Positions 1 to 6,815 of a stretch of 15,067 nucleotides of DNA are shown here, one piece after another (the stretch's first letter is position 1; each line of letters opens with the position of its first letter). The position numbers were made by a program, and so were the translations under genes. This DNA comes from Atopobiaceae bacterium (GTDB lineage Bacteria; Actinomycetota; Coriobacteriia; Coriobacteriales; Atopobiaceae), in contig JAFWLX010000173.1 of assembly GCA_017510875.1 (NCBI GenBank), forward strand, positions 1-15,067, written 5' to 3'. The notes under the pieces are model-generated. The model did no database searches and was not told the DNA's origin. It saw nothing but the letters and a program-made list of their open reading frames with translations.

Positions 1-73
1 GGAGGGCGCGCACGTTTAGTATAGGCTGCGCAGAGATGATAGATATGCAACATGCCAACGAACTGGGAGCGTT

Positions 74-814
74 ATGAGTCAGCTTCAAATCATTCCCGAC
101 CGCTACAGAGTGTTAAGCGGTAGCATGCTCAAGCTGTTGGCACTTTTTGCCATGATTGTTGACCATACAGCACATGCGCTTTTGAGCAGTGAAGGGCCAG
201 TGTTGTTTAGGGTGTACAAGTGGGGCATCACGCCGTACTACCTTATGCGGGCCTTTGGTCGCATTGCGTTTCCCATCTATGCCTTTCTGCTGGTAGAGGG
301 CTTTATCCACACACGAGATCGACGCAAGTACGGTCTGCGACTGGCTCTGTTCACCCTCATCTCCGAGGTTCCTTGGGATCTCTTGCACTTTGGACGGCCC
401 TTTGAGCTTAGCAGCCAGAGTGTGTTCGTGACGCTTCTTTTGGCCTACTTGGGGCTGTGCGTGCTCGAGCGACTACAGAGCGCAAGCAGCACATCAGAGC
501 TCTGTCGCTGGGCTGTCCGACTGCTGGCCCTGTTCTTTGTCGCAACGGTGGCAAAAAGCGACTATGGCGTCCGCGGGTTTGCGATGACACTGGTGCTGTA
601 TTTGCTGCAAATGCAGTTGGTGGTGCAGGCGGTGGTCTGCAGCGCCTATGTGGGCAATCCCTGTTATGCCGTACTCGGCTTTGTTCCCATTGCCCTCTAC
701 AATGGCGAGCGAGGCTTTATACGCGGCAGGTTCCTGCAGCTTCTGTTCTACGCCGCCTATCCCGCCCACATGCTGCTGCTCTATGCCATTCGCATGCGCA
801 CAGGTCAGGGGTAG
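74..814 (+). CDS. TraX family membrane protein
   Basis: The 246-residue product is strongly hydrophobic, with about six to eight likely membrane segments. It shows the N-terminal pattern of the TraX family: 'KLLALFAMIVDHTAHAL' at about residues 19-36, then 'GRIAFPIYAFLLVEGF' at about 62-77. TraX was named for acetylating F pilin. Chromosomal members in Gram-positive bacteria are thought to be membrane acyltransferase-like proteins of unknown substrate, and no conjugation gene is nearby. The start is supported by GGGAG about 5 nt upstream. The stop lies only 3 nt before the next ATG, so it is probably translated together with the MFS gene. The family call is fairly safe; the biochemical role is unknown. 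Confidence 0.8.
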   Translation: MSQLQIIPDRYRVLSGSMLKLLALFAMIVDHTAHALLSSEGPVLFRVYKWGITPYYLMRAFGRIAFPIYAFLLVEGFIHTRDRRKYGLRLALFTLISEVPWDLLHFGRPFELSSQSVFVTLLLAYLGLCVLERLQSASSTSELCRWAVRLLALFFVATVAKSDYGVRGFAMTLVLYLLQMQLVVQAVVCSAYVGNPCYAVLGFVPIALYNGERGFIRGRFLQLLFYAAYPAHMLLLYAIRMRTGQG

Positions 815-817
815 GCC

Positions 818-2074
818 ATGGCAGATGACGTACGCGAGCCACACGGCTCGCTCTTCCGCATACCCAACTATCCGGCTTGGTTTGGGGCTGACACCTTTCT
901 TTTGTGCAGCTCGGCGGTGCATTGGATCGTCATCTCGCTGATGGCCTACGAGCTATCGGGATCAGTGACCCTGGCGGGTTGGTTCTCCACCATTCGTGGC
1001 ATCACAAGCGTGGTTACACAGGTGATAGGCGGCACGTTTGTGGACCGTCATGACCATCGTAGGCTGTTGCTGGCGCAATCGGGAATCTGTGGTGTGTTGT
1101 GGTTTGTCATGGGAGTGCTCTTTGCCACGGGACGTCTGACCTTTGCGCTGTTCATGGTGCTGTGTCTCATGTCAAGTGCTGTCTATGGGCTGTTGGACGG
1201 CACCTCAAACGCAGCGCTAGTCACAGTTGTGGGCCCTGAACGCTACGCACAGGCCGAGAGTCTCAACCAGGGTCGGGATGCCGCTGTGCGCATGTCGGGG
1301 TCTCCCTTGGGTGCCACGCTCTATGGCCTGTGGGAAGCGGCGCCCTTCTTTGCAAGCGCTTTTTTTGACGCGGCGGCCTTTGTCTGCTCGCTTATGCTGC
1401 ATCTGCCCGAGCGCCCCGAGGCCAAAAACGCCCGTCCGGGTGTTGGTGCCTTTATCCGTGACCTCATTGAGGGCTGGCAGTGGGTCTTTGCAAGCAAGAC
1501 CATCATGAGCGCCGTCTTCATCATGGGCATCTTTGAGTTTGGGGCATTTGCCATGCGTCAGGCGGTCAACCTGCAGCTGGTCTCAAGTGGGACCGATGCC
1601 CTGCTCATTAGCTTGGTCAACGTGGTGAGCGGCGTGGCCACCCTGGTGGGGTCTATGGTGTCGTCGCGCGTGTGCGACCGCATCCCCGCTGGCAGGGGCA
1701 TCTTGGGAGTGCTTGCCTTTACCGCGCTGGGCTTTGTTCCGCTTCTGGTGTCAAGCAGCTATGCCACCATCGTGGCAAACGCTGTGCTCATAAGCCTGCC
1801 CATGCCGCTCTTTGGCGCGCTGGTCAACGGGTTTGTGTTCTCAAAGACGCCGGTGGAGCGCCAAGGAAGAACGCGTGCTGCCGTGATGACCACCGTGATG
1901 CTCTTTGGCAGTGGCTCGGGTGCTGTTGCCGGCGAGCTGCTTCCGCGCATAGGCTTCCATGGCTTTGTCCTCGTCATGTTGGTGCTCGTGGTGTTTGCGG
2001 TGGTGCTTGCCACCCTTAACCCAAGGATCAGGCGGATTCCTGCCAGCCCTCACTGGTCCGAGGTCGAGCTATAA
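818..2074 (+). CDS. MFS transporter (drug-efflux type)
   Basis: The 418-residue protein has about 12 hydrophobic segments and the layout of a major facilitator. A motif A-like loop, 'GGTFVDRHDHRRLLL' at about residues 70-84, sits between TM2 and TM3, and a second half begins near residue 220. The N-terminal stretch 'PNYPAWFGADTFLLCSSAVHWIVISLMAYELSGS' resembles the MFS_1/MFS_3 groups that include macrolide and multidrug efflux proteins. The substrate cannot be read from sequence. The ATG follows the traX-like stop by 3 nt, with AGGGG about 8 nt upstream inside the previous gene, which suggests translational coupling. The C-terminus ends shortly after the last membrane segment, as is usual for the family. 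Confidence 0.85.
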   Translation: MADDVREPHGSLFRIPNYPAWFGADTFLLCSSAVHWIVISLMAYELSGSVTLAGWFSTIRGITSVVTQVIGGTFVDRHDHRRLLLAQSGICGVLWFVMGVLFATGRLTFALFMVLCLMSSAVYGLLDGTSNAALVTVVGPERYAQAESLNQGRDAAVRMSGSPLGATLYGLWEAAPFFASAFFDAAAFVCSLMLHLPERPEAKNARPGVGAFIRDLIEGWQWVFASKTIMSAVFIMGIFEFGAFAMRQAVNLQLVSSGTDALLISLVNVVSGVATLVGSMVSSRVCDRIPAGRGILGVLAFTALGFVPLLVSSSYATIVANAVLISLPMPLFGALVNGFVFSKTPVERQGRTRAAVMTTVMLFGSGSGAVAGELLPRIGFHGFVLVMLVLVVFAVVLATLNPRIRRIPASPHWSEVEL

Positions 2075-2134
2075 CGCAAGCGGTGTCCCCAAGACCACGC
2101 GCGATGCTGGGAGAGTATTTGCACAAAAAAGCAC

Positions 2135-2288
2135 CCTCCTGCGGTTTCGATTATGAACCCACCTCCAATAGGTGGGTGTCCGCATCGCTTGTTCCAGCTT
2201 CCTCAACAAGGGAGGATTCCTGTACTGGATACGATATATGGACTCCCTCGAAACACTTGTCGGTTCACCCAGTTAGAGCCGCAGGAGG
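2135..2288 (+). ncRNA. candidate 6S-like rod-shaped RNA
   Basis: This intergenic stretch can fold as one long rod. The outer stem is CCTCCTGCGG (2135-2144) with CCGCAGGAGG (2279-2288). Moving inward, the pairs are TGAACC 2154-2159 with 2262-2267; GGGTGTCC 2174-2181 with GGACTCCC 2240-2247 (one U-U mismatch); ATCG 2184-2187 with 2232-2235; TCCAG 2193-2197 with 2225-2229; and TCCTC 2200-2204 with 2212-2216. A 14+14 nt open region (2160-2173 and 2248-2261) lies mid-rod. That is the architecture of 6S RNA, which mimics an open promoter and binds RNA polymerase. A competing local hairpin, ACCT/AGGT at 2161-2174, is possible. The 6S identity is inferred from shape alone. It could instead be another structured leader or sRNA, and the strand is not proven. 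Confidence 0.4.
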
Positions 2289-2314
2289 ATGACAACTTCA
2301 CTATACGTGTGTAG

Positions 2315-2342
2315 CTTACGGATACCAGTCTTGACTTACGGA
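2315..2342 (+). repeat. CTTACGGA direct repeat, 20-bp period
   Basis: CTTACGGA occurs at 2315-2322 and again at 2335-2342, start to start 20 bp, about two helical turns. The second copy overlaps the -35 hexamer of the promoter proposed for the next gene, so this could be a tandem operator. The regulator is unknown. Confidence 0.4.
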
Positions 2343-2359
2343 CGTTAAGCGAAAACAAT
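2331..2359 (+). promoter_or_regulatory. sigma70-type promoter for the glycan-initiation gene
   Basis: TTGACT (2331-2336) and AACAAT (2354-2359) are separated by 17 bp, matching 5/6 and 4/6 of the consensus. The start point would be near 2366, giving a leader of about 50 nt before the GTG at 2417. Confidence 0.45.
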
Positions 2360-2416
2360 TTAAAGGATGTGTCTTTATTTACCAGTGGTACGAAGAGGGG
2401 AGGTGGCGTTTAGCAG

Positions 2417-3619
2417 GTGAATTCCGAATGGGTGGCCTTTCTCTGCCTCTTCCTCACAGCGCTGGTGGTGTCGTTGTTTATGACGCCTATAGCTGCGAAA
2501 ATAGCATGGAAAGTGGGCGCTGTCGACTATCCAGACAAGCGTCGCATCAACCGTGACCCAACGCCTCGCCTAGGGGGCATTGCGGTGTTCACGGGCATTG
2601 CCGCCATGCTGCTGGTTCGCTACCTTGGCTCTCGCTACCTAGGATGGAACATTGTCTTCACGCCTTCGCCACACCTCAAAGACGTTGACTACCCGCTGCT
2701 TTCCATGGCTTTTGTGGCCATATTCGTTACCGGCGTCATCGATGACTGCCATTCGCTCTCGCCAAGAAAGAAGCTCTTAGGTCAGCTGATTGCCGCGTGC
2801 ATAGCGGTGGCAAGCGGACTGGTAATAGGCGATGTTGTCAATCCATTGCACTCCACCGAGCTACTCCATGTAGGCTGGCTTACCTACCCAGTGACCATCA
2901 TCTATCTGGTGGCTTACGTGAACATCTTCAACCTGATAGACGGTCTTGACGGGCTTGCCTCGGGCATTGCCTTCATTGCGAGCATGACGCTCTTTGTGCT
3001 TTCGCTTCTGCGCGGGCAGATGGACGCCGCCTCGCTTGCCATAGCGCTCGCCGGCTCCACGCTGGGCTTCCTGCGCTACAACTTCAATCCAGCATCCATC
3101 TTTCTGGGTGACTCGGGCTCACTGTTGCTAGGCTTTACCTTGGCAACCGTCTCGCTTCTCTCGGTTACCCGTATCTCAAGCCTAACCACCATCATCGTGC
3201 CGCTGGTGGTGGCGGGCATCCCTATCATCGACACGCTATCGGCCATCATCCGTCGCAAGCGCGCACACGTAAGCGTTGGGCAGGCGGATCGTGGACACAT
3301 CCACCACCGTCTTTTGGACGAGGGCTTTGACCAGCGCCAGACCGTGCTTGTCATCTACGCTTGGACGGCCTTGCTCAGCGTGGGGGCCATCGTTCTTACC
3401 CAGATTGGCCCCATTGCGCGCGCCACGGTGTTTCTCTTGCTTGTGCTGGCATCGTGCCTGTTTGCCGCAAAGCTCAGGCTCTTTAGCCCGGTGCTGCTGC
3501 ATCACTACAACCCGCGCACGGGCAACGACGAGCTGGTTTCCCCACAGGACCCAGCCTTCGAGAAGGAAGAGGCACGTTTTGAGCGCGAGCACAGCTCCCA
3601 TGTGCCCTTCCTCAAGTAG
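2417..3619 (+). CDS. polyprenyl-phosphate N-acetylhexosamine-1-phosphate transferase (WecA/TagO type)
   Basis: This 400-residue polytopic membrane enzyme belongs to the MraY/WecA/TagO family. It would move a sugar-1-phosphate from a UDP-sugar to undecaprenyl phosphate at the inner face of the membrane, the first step of wall teichoic acid or related wall-glycan synthesis. Diagnostic motifs occur in order: 'DYPDKR' 37-42 and 'PRLGG' 50-54; the Mg-binding 'DD' 109-110; 'NIFNLIDGLDG' 169-179; 'FLGDSGS' 229-235; and 'HIHHR' 294-298, which marks WecA/TagO rather than MraY. The start is GTG with GGAGG about 13 nt upstream, a rather long spacing. The hydrophilic tail of about 45 residues is charged. 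The radical SAM gene follows after 19 nt. Family confidence is high; the exact donor sugar is unknown. Confidence 0.92.
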   Translation: MNSEWVAFLCLFLTALVVSLFMTPIAAKIAWKVGAVDYPDKRRINRDPTPRLGGIAVFTGIAAMLLVRYLGSRYLGWNIVFTPSPHLKDVDYPLLSMAFVAIFVTGVIDDCHSLSPRKKLLGQLIAACIAVASGLVIGDVVNPLHSTELLHVGWLTYPVTIIYLVAYVNIFNLIDGLDGLASGIAFIASMTLFVLSLLRGQMDAASLAIALAGSTLGFLRYNFNPASIFLGDSGSLLLGFTLATVSLLSVTRISSLTTIIVPLVVAGIPIIDTLSAIIRRKRAHVSVGQADRGHIHHRLLDEGFDQRQTVLVIYAWTALLSVGAIVLTQIGPIARATVFLLLVLASCLFAAKLRLFSPVLLHHYNPRTGNDELVSPQDPAFEKEEARFEREHSSHVPFLK

Positions 3620-3638
3620 GATCTGAAGGATCTGACAC

Positions 3639-4589
3639 ATGGCCATTGGCTCTGCGGCATACCAGGCGTGCGAACTCTGTCCCCGGCGTTGTCAGGCCAA
3701 GCGGACGGCTGGTGCCGTGGGTGCTTGCGGTGCGTCCTCAAAGCTACGCGTGGCCAGAAGCGCCCTCCATTTCTGGGAGGAACCGCCCATCTCGGGGGAG
3801 CGTGGGTCTGGTGCGATTTTCTTCTCGGGCTGCCCTTTGCGCTGCGTGTTCTGCCAGAATCATCAGATCTCGCATGGAGGCCGTGGACTTGAGGTAAGCA
3901 CCATGCGCTTAGCCCAGATGATGCTCGAGCTGCAGGATCAGGGCGCCCTCAACATCAATTTGGTCACGCCCCTGCACTTTGCCCCGCACATACTAGAGGC
4001 GGTGCCCCTGGCCCGCTCGGCCGGCCTAAAGCTGCCCATCGTGTGCAACACCTCTGGATACGAGCGAGAGCGGACGGTGCGTGCCGTTGCCCCGGTGGTG
4101 GACGTGTGGCTCACCGACTTCAAGTACGCGTCGTCTGCGCTTGCAGGCTCGCTCTCGGCAGCGGCAAACTATCCGCAAGTTGCCCGGCGTGCACTTGTGG
4201 CCATGCTGTGCAGCTTGCGCGAGAAGGGCGGCGCAAGTCTAGCCGATGACGGCGCCATGCAGCGTGGGATCATCGTGCGGCATCTGGTGCTTCCCGGCCA
4301 TGTGGAAGACTCGCTAGACGTGCTTGACCTTGTCTGGGAGCTTTGCGGCAACGAGGTTGACCTCTCGGTCATGAACCAGTACACCCCCAACGAGACCTGC
4401 AGGCAAAAGGGCGGGGACCTTGCGCGGGGGTTGAGCGAAGACGAGTACGAGACGGTGCTTGACTATGCCGACGCGCTAGGATTCGAGCGCATGTGGTGGC
4501 AGCAGGGCGGCACGGTGTCCGAGAGTTTTGTCCCGGCCTTTGATGCCACTGGTGTCGAGGGGCCTGAGCTTTGCACTGCGGGGGCGTAA
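3639..4589 (+). CDS. radical SAM protein, PflA-like (COG1313 type)
   Basis: The 316-residue product carries the radical SAM cluster motif C65-x3-C69-x2-C72 ('GCPLRCVFCQN'), which binds the 4Fe-4S cluster that cleaves S-adenosylmethionine. The N-terminus adds a second cysteine set, C11-x2-C14-x3-C18 and C30 ('CELCPRRCQAKR...GACG'), typical of the PflX/COG1313 group of pyruvate formate-lyase activase relatives. 'GSGAIFFSGC', 'HQISHGGRG' and the C-terminal 'LSVMNQYTPNE' also fit that group. Family members are mostly uncharacterised; no glycyl-radical enzyme lies nearby to act as its substrate. The ATG has GAAGGA about 9 nt upstream. It probably shares a transcript with the upstream transferase gene. 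The next promoter's -35 lies inside its 3' end. Confidence 0.85.
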   Translation: MAIGSAAYQACELCPRRCQAKRTAGAVGACGASSKLRVARSALHFWEEPPISGERGSGAIFFSGCPLRCVFCQNHQISHGGRGLEVSTMRLAQMMLELQDQGALNINLVTPLHFAPHILEAVPLARSAGLKLPIVCNTSGYERERTVRAVAPVVDVWLTDFKYASSALAGSLSAAANYPQVARRALVAMLCSLREKGGASLADDGAMQRGIIVRHLVLPGHVEDSLDVLDLVWELCGNEVDLSVMNQYTPNETCRQKGGDLARGLSEDEYETVLDYADALGFERMWWQQGGTVSESFVPAFDATGVEGPELCTAGA

Positions 4590-4599
4590 CGGGTATAGT
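4571..4599 (+). promoter_or_regulatory. strong sigma70-type promoter
   Basis: TTGCAC (4571-4576) and TATAGT (4594-4599) are separated by exactly 17 bp, each a close match to consensus. The -35 lies in the last codons of the radical SAM gene. Transcription would begin near 4606, just before the leader hairpin. Confidence 0.6.
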
Positions 4600-4613
4600 C
4601 AACACACCGTGTA

Positions 4614-4673
4614 ACCGTTTGTGCGCCTGCGATCGACTGGCTTGGTTGTGCCGCAGGGGCATACGCAAACGGT
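4614..4673 (+). promoter_or_regulatory. leader hairpin (long imperfect stem)
   Basis: ACCGTTTG (4614-4621) pairs fully with CAAACGGT (4666-4673), and CCTGCG (4626-4631) with CGCAGG (4652-4657), giving two stacked stems with an internal loop and a 20-nt apical loop. It sits between the promoter at 4571 and the start codon at 4718. No T run follows, so it is more likely a leader structure or RNA stabiliser than a terminator. Function is unknown. Confidence 0.5.
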
Positions 4674-4717
4674 AGTCATGCTGTTGTCGATATTGGACCA
4701 TGGCGAAGGGAAACGAC

Positions 4718-5119
4718 ATGGCCGACGAGATTACGCCCTTAAGTGAGGACGAGCGTGCGGAGCTTGAGGCCTTGCGCGCGGAGAAGGCGGCACGCGAGCG
4801 TGCGGCCCAAGAGCAGGCGGCGCGTGAGCGTGCGGAGCTTGAGGCGCTGAGAAGCGAGCTGTCAGAAAGTGGTGAAAGCTCGGATGCGTCCGAGACAACG
4901 CCAGCAGAGCAGCCTGCACCCCAGCCTGCCCGACAGCAGCCTCAGGCCCAGAGCCAAGAGAGCGAGGAGGACCGTCGCATCCGCGAGGCTCGCGAGCGTG
5001 GGGCACGTCTCATGGAGCCCAACGATGACCTGTCCATGCCTCTGGGCCAAAAGATCGTGCTTGCCGTCATGGCCCTGCTCGTTGCCCTTATTGTGGGTAT
5101 GCATTTTTTGGTTGGCTAG
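4718..5119 (+). CDS. small coiled-coil, tail-anchored membrane protein (unknown)
   Basis: I do not recognise a family. From this start the protein has 133 residues. An N-terminal Ala/Glu/Arg-rich helix (about residues 10-50) contains the segment 'ERAELEALR' twice and looks like a coiled coil. It is followed by a Pro/Gln/Ser-rich linker (about 55-85), a short charged segment, and one hydrophobic span at the very C-terminus (about 112-133, 'KIVLAVMALLVALIVGMHFLVG' region). This predicts a cytoplasmic coiled coil anchored by its tail. An ATG at 4700 is in frame, but only the ATG at 4718 has a good ribosome site (GAAGGG, 7 nt upstream), so I chose 4718. It has its own promoter at 4571 and a hairpin leader. 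Confidence 0.75.
   Translation: MADEITPLSEDERAELEALRAEKAARERAAQEQAARERAELEALRSELSESGESSDASETTPAEQPAPQPARQQPQAQSQESEEDRRIREARERGARLMEPNDDLSMPLGQKIVLAVMALLVALIVGMHFLVG
4751..4845 (+). repeat. 20-nt direct repeat inside the coiled-coil gene
   Basis: A 20-nt sequence at 4751-4770 recurs exactly at 4826-4845 (period 75 nt, 25 codons) and encodes 'ERAELEA'. It suggests that the coiled-coil region grew by internal duplication. Confidence 0.6.
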
Positions 5120-5148
5120 GCTTCCTGTGATGGAAGCCTTATCTGTTT
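5119..5148 (+). terminator. weak intrinsic terminator
   Basis: GGCTTCC (5119-5125) pairs with GGAAGCC (5132-5138) around a 6-nt loop, followed by TTATCTGTTT. The stem begins at the last base of the small-protein stop codon. Confidence 0.55.
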
Positions 5149-5174
5149 GAAGAAGGTTGCGTAGGCCGTATATG
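5147..5174 (+). promoter_or_regulatory. possible promoter for nicotinate phosphoribosyltransferase
   Basis: TTGAAG (5147-5152) and TATATG (5169-5174), 16 bp apart, lie just after the terminator hairpin and before the ribosome site at about 5181. The match is moderate. Confidence 0.4.
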
Positions 5175-5194
5175 CGGCAAGAGGGGAGCATCCC

Positions 5195-6685
5195 ATGGCA
5201 CTGACCGACATCACACGTCCCAGCGACGTGGCTCTGAACACCGACCTCTACGAGCTAACCATGGCCCAGGGATACTGGGAATCGGGTCTGGTTGATGGCG
5301 AGGGTTGCTTCAACGTGTTCTTCCGCGATGCCCCCTTTAACGGTGGCTACGCCATTGCCTGTGGCATGGGTCAGATTGCAGACCTCGTGGAGAATTTTGT
5401 CTACGACGAGGAATCGCTGGCATACCTTGCCTCTATTCCTGCTCCGGGTGGTGGCGCTCTGTTCAAGCCTGGGTTCCTTGACTACCTGCGCAACTTCCGC
5501 ATGCGCGTGTCGGTGTGGGCCATCCCCGAGGGAGAGCTGGCCTTTGCGCGCGAGCCTATGGTGCGTGTGCAAGGCCCCATCATTGACTGTCAGCTTATAG
5601 AGACGGCACTGCTCAATCTGGTTAACTTCCAGACGCTCGTGGCAACCAAGACCGCGCGTGTAGTGTACGCAGCCGAGGGCCACCCGGTGTCGGATTTTGG
5701 CCTACGTCGCGCGCAAGGTCCGGACGGTGGCCTGGCTGTGGCCCGTGCCTCCTACATTGGCGGTGCCTCATCCACCTCAAACGTGCTGGCTGGCAAGATT
5801 TACGGCATTCCCGTGTTTGGCACCCATGCCCATTCTTGGGTCATGTCGTTTCCCACCGAGCTCGACGCCTTCCGTGCCTTTGCTGCGTCGAGCCCCAAAA
5901 ACTGCGTGCTGCTCCTTGACACCTACGATGTGCGTCAAGGCATCCAGAACGCCATCACGGTGGGTAAAGAGATGGAGGAGCGTGGCGAGCGCCTGTCTGC
6001 CGTGCGTATAGACTCGGGCGACCTGGCAAAGCTTTCCAAGATGGCTCGCGCGGCCTTTGACGAGGCAGGGCTGCCGTACGTAAAGATATCGGCCTCAAAC
6101 GACCTTGATGAGTACACCATCCAGTCGCTGTTTGCCCAAGGGGCGCCCATCGACTCGTTTGGTGTGGGCACCAAGTTGGCCACCTGCGACCCTCAGCCCT
6201 CTTTGGGTGGCGTTTACAAGCTGTCGGCCACGCGCGAGACCACCAAGGACGCGTGGGATCCAGTGATAAAGCTCTCCGAGCAGGCTTACAAGCGCACCAT
6301 CCCGGGCGTGCAGCACATCCGTCGTTACTACGATGCGGCAGGCGTGCCGGTAGGCGACATGATCGTGGACGATTCGGTGGACATGGGTGACGCCAGCTCG
6401 ATGGTCAACGTGCTCGACGAGCTGACGAGCTATGACCTCACAGATGCCACTCCGGTCGAGCTGATGGTCAAGCTGGTTGAAGACGGACATGGGGTAGGGG
6501 AGGCTGAGTCTATCGAAGCCTCCAAGGCCCGCTGCCGTGAGGCTTTCATGCACCTTGATCCCGCTGTCAAGCGCTTCCTCAACCCGCAGTACTATCCGGT
6601 GGGTCTCGAGCGCGGCCTTGCACGCCTGCGCAACGAGCTGGCGCTCGAAGAAGCCAAGGGCTCAGGTCGTCGCTCGCGCGCGTAA
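5195..6685 (+). CDS. pncB: nicotinate phosphoribosyltransferase
   Basis: This enzyme of the NAD salvage pathway joins nicotinate to phosphoribosyl pyrophosphate, with ATP hydrolysis, giving nicotinate mononucleotide in the cytoplasm. The 496-residue protein opens with 'LNTDLYELTMAQGYWESG', the usual family start. It contains 'FGLRRAQGPDGGLAVARASYIGGASSTSNV' with the substrate-site arginines. 'GTHAHSWVMSF' follows, with H211 and H213 (the His-Ser-Trp motif holds the phosphohistidine in this family), then 'LLLDTYDVRQG', 'VRIDSGDL' and 'FGVGTKLATC' in the phosphate-binding half. Its length fits the longer PncB2-like group. GAGGGGAG about 8 nt upstream supports the ATG. It is separated from neighbours by hairpins on both sides, so it is probably monocistronic. 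Confidence 0.93.
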   Translation: MALTDITRPSDVALNTDLYELTMAQGYWESGLVDGEGCFNVFFRDAPFNGGYAIACGMGQIADLVENFVYDEESLAYLASIPAPGGGALFKPGFLDYLRNFRMRVSVWAIPEGELAFAREPMVRVQGPIIDCQLIETALLNLVNFQTLVATKTARVVYAAEGHPVSDFGLRRAQGPDGGLAVARASYIGGASSTSNVLAGKIYGIPVFGTHAHSWVMSFPTELDAFRAFAASSPKNCVLLLDTYDVRQGIQNAITVGKEMEERGERLSAVRIDSGDLAKLSKMARAAFDEAGLPYVKISASNDLDEYTIQSLFAQGAPIDSFGVGTKLATCDPQPSLGGVYKLSATRETTKDAWDPVIKLSEQAYKRTIPGVQHIRRYYDAAGVPVGDMIVDDSVDMGDASSMVNVLDELTSYDLTDATPVELMVKLVEDGHGVGEAESIEASKARCREAFMHLDPAVKRFLNPQYYPVGLERGLARLRNELALEEAKGSGRRSRA

Positions 6686-6732
6686 CCTCGCGCCTCGGTC
6701 GCACCGGGGCTGTAACAGAAATCGGTGAATAA

Positions 6733-6754
6733 GCCGTTAGCTGCTGCTAACGGC
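6733..6754 (+). terminator. hairpin after pncB (probable terminator)
   Basis: GCCGTTAGC (6733-6741) and GCTAACGGC (6746-6754) form a perfect 9-bp stem with a TGCT loop 48 nt after the pncB stop. The tail CTGCATCTTT is only weakly T-rich. Confidence 0.5.
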
Positions 6755-6782
6755 CTGCATCTTTGCTAAACTCGACAACGTT

Positions 6783-6795
6783 TTGTGTCACACAA
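6783..6795. promoter_or_regulatory. 13-bp palindrome before argS (possible operator)
   Basis: TTGTGTCACACAA is a perfect palindrome around a central C, 5 nt before the argS ribosome site TAAGGAG. It could be a repressor site or a small leader hairpin. It is not a recognisable ARG box. Confidence 0.35.
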
Positions 6796-6815
6796 GAGAT
6801 TAAGGAGTTACCGCC

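Noticed and set aside
1..73. A promoter or the end of an upstream gene before the TraX-like gene
   Set aside because: TTTAGT at 15 with GATAGA at 38 is too weak to call, and 73 bases are too few to judge a partial upstream gene.
2135..2288. SRP (4.5S) RNA, tmRNA or a known riboswitch as the identity of the intergenic rod
   Set aside because: No GGAAG/AGCAG SRP tip, no tmRNA TTCGA arm or tag frame, and none of the conserved cores I know for TPP, FMN, cobalamin, lysine, T-box or c-di-AMP riboswitches.
2083..2292. A 69-codon frame in the gap after the MFS gene
   Set aside because: No ribosome site and no protein-like pattern; the same bases form the long nested RNA helices, which explain them better.
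4590..4699. Possible tRNA or small RNA gene in the gap after the radical SAM gene
   Set aside because: The stem-loop does not form a cloverleaf and lacks a TTCGA-type T loop and CCA-side acceptor stem; a leader hairpin fits better.
4700..4717. The upstream ATG at 4700 as the start of the small coiled-coil protein
   Set aside because: The ATG at 4718 has GAAGGG at ideal spacing, whereas no Shine-Dalgarno-like sequence precedes 4700.
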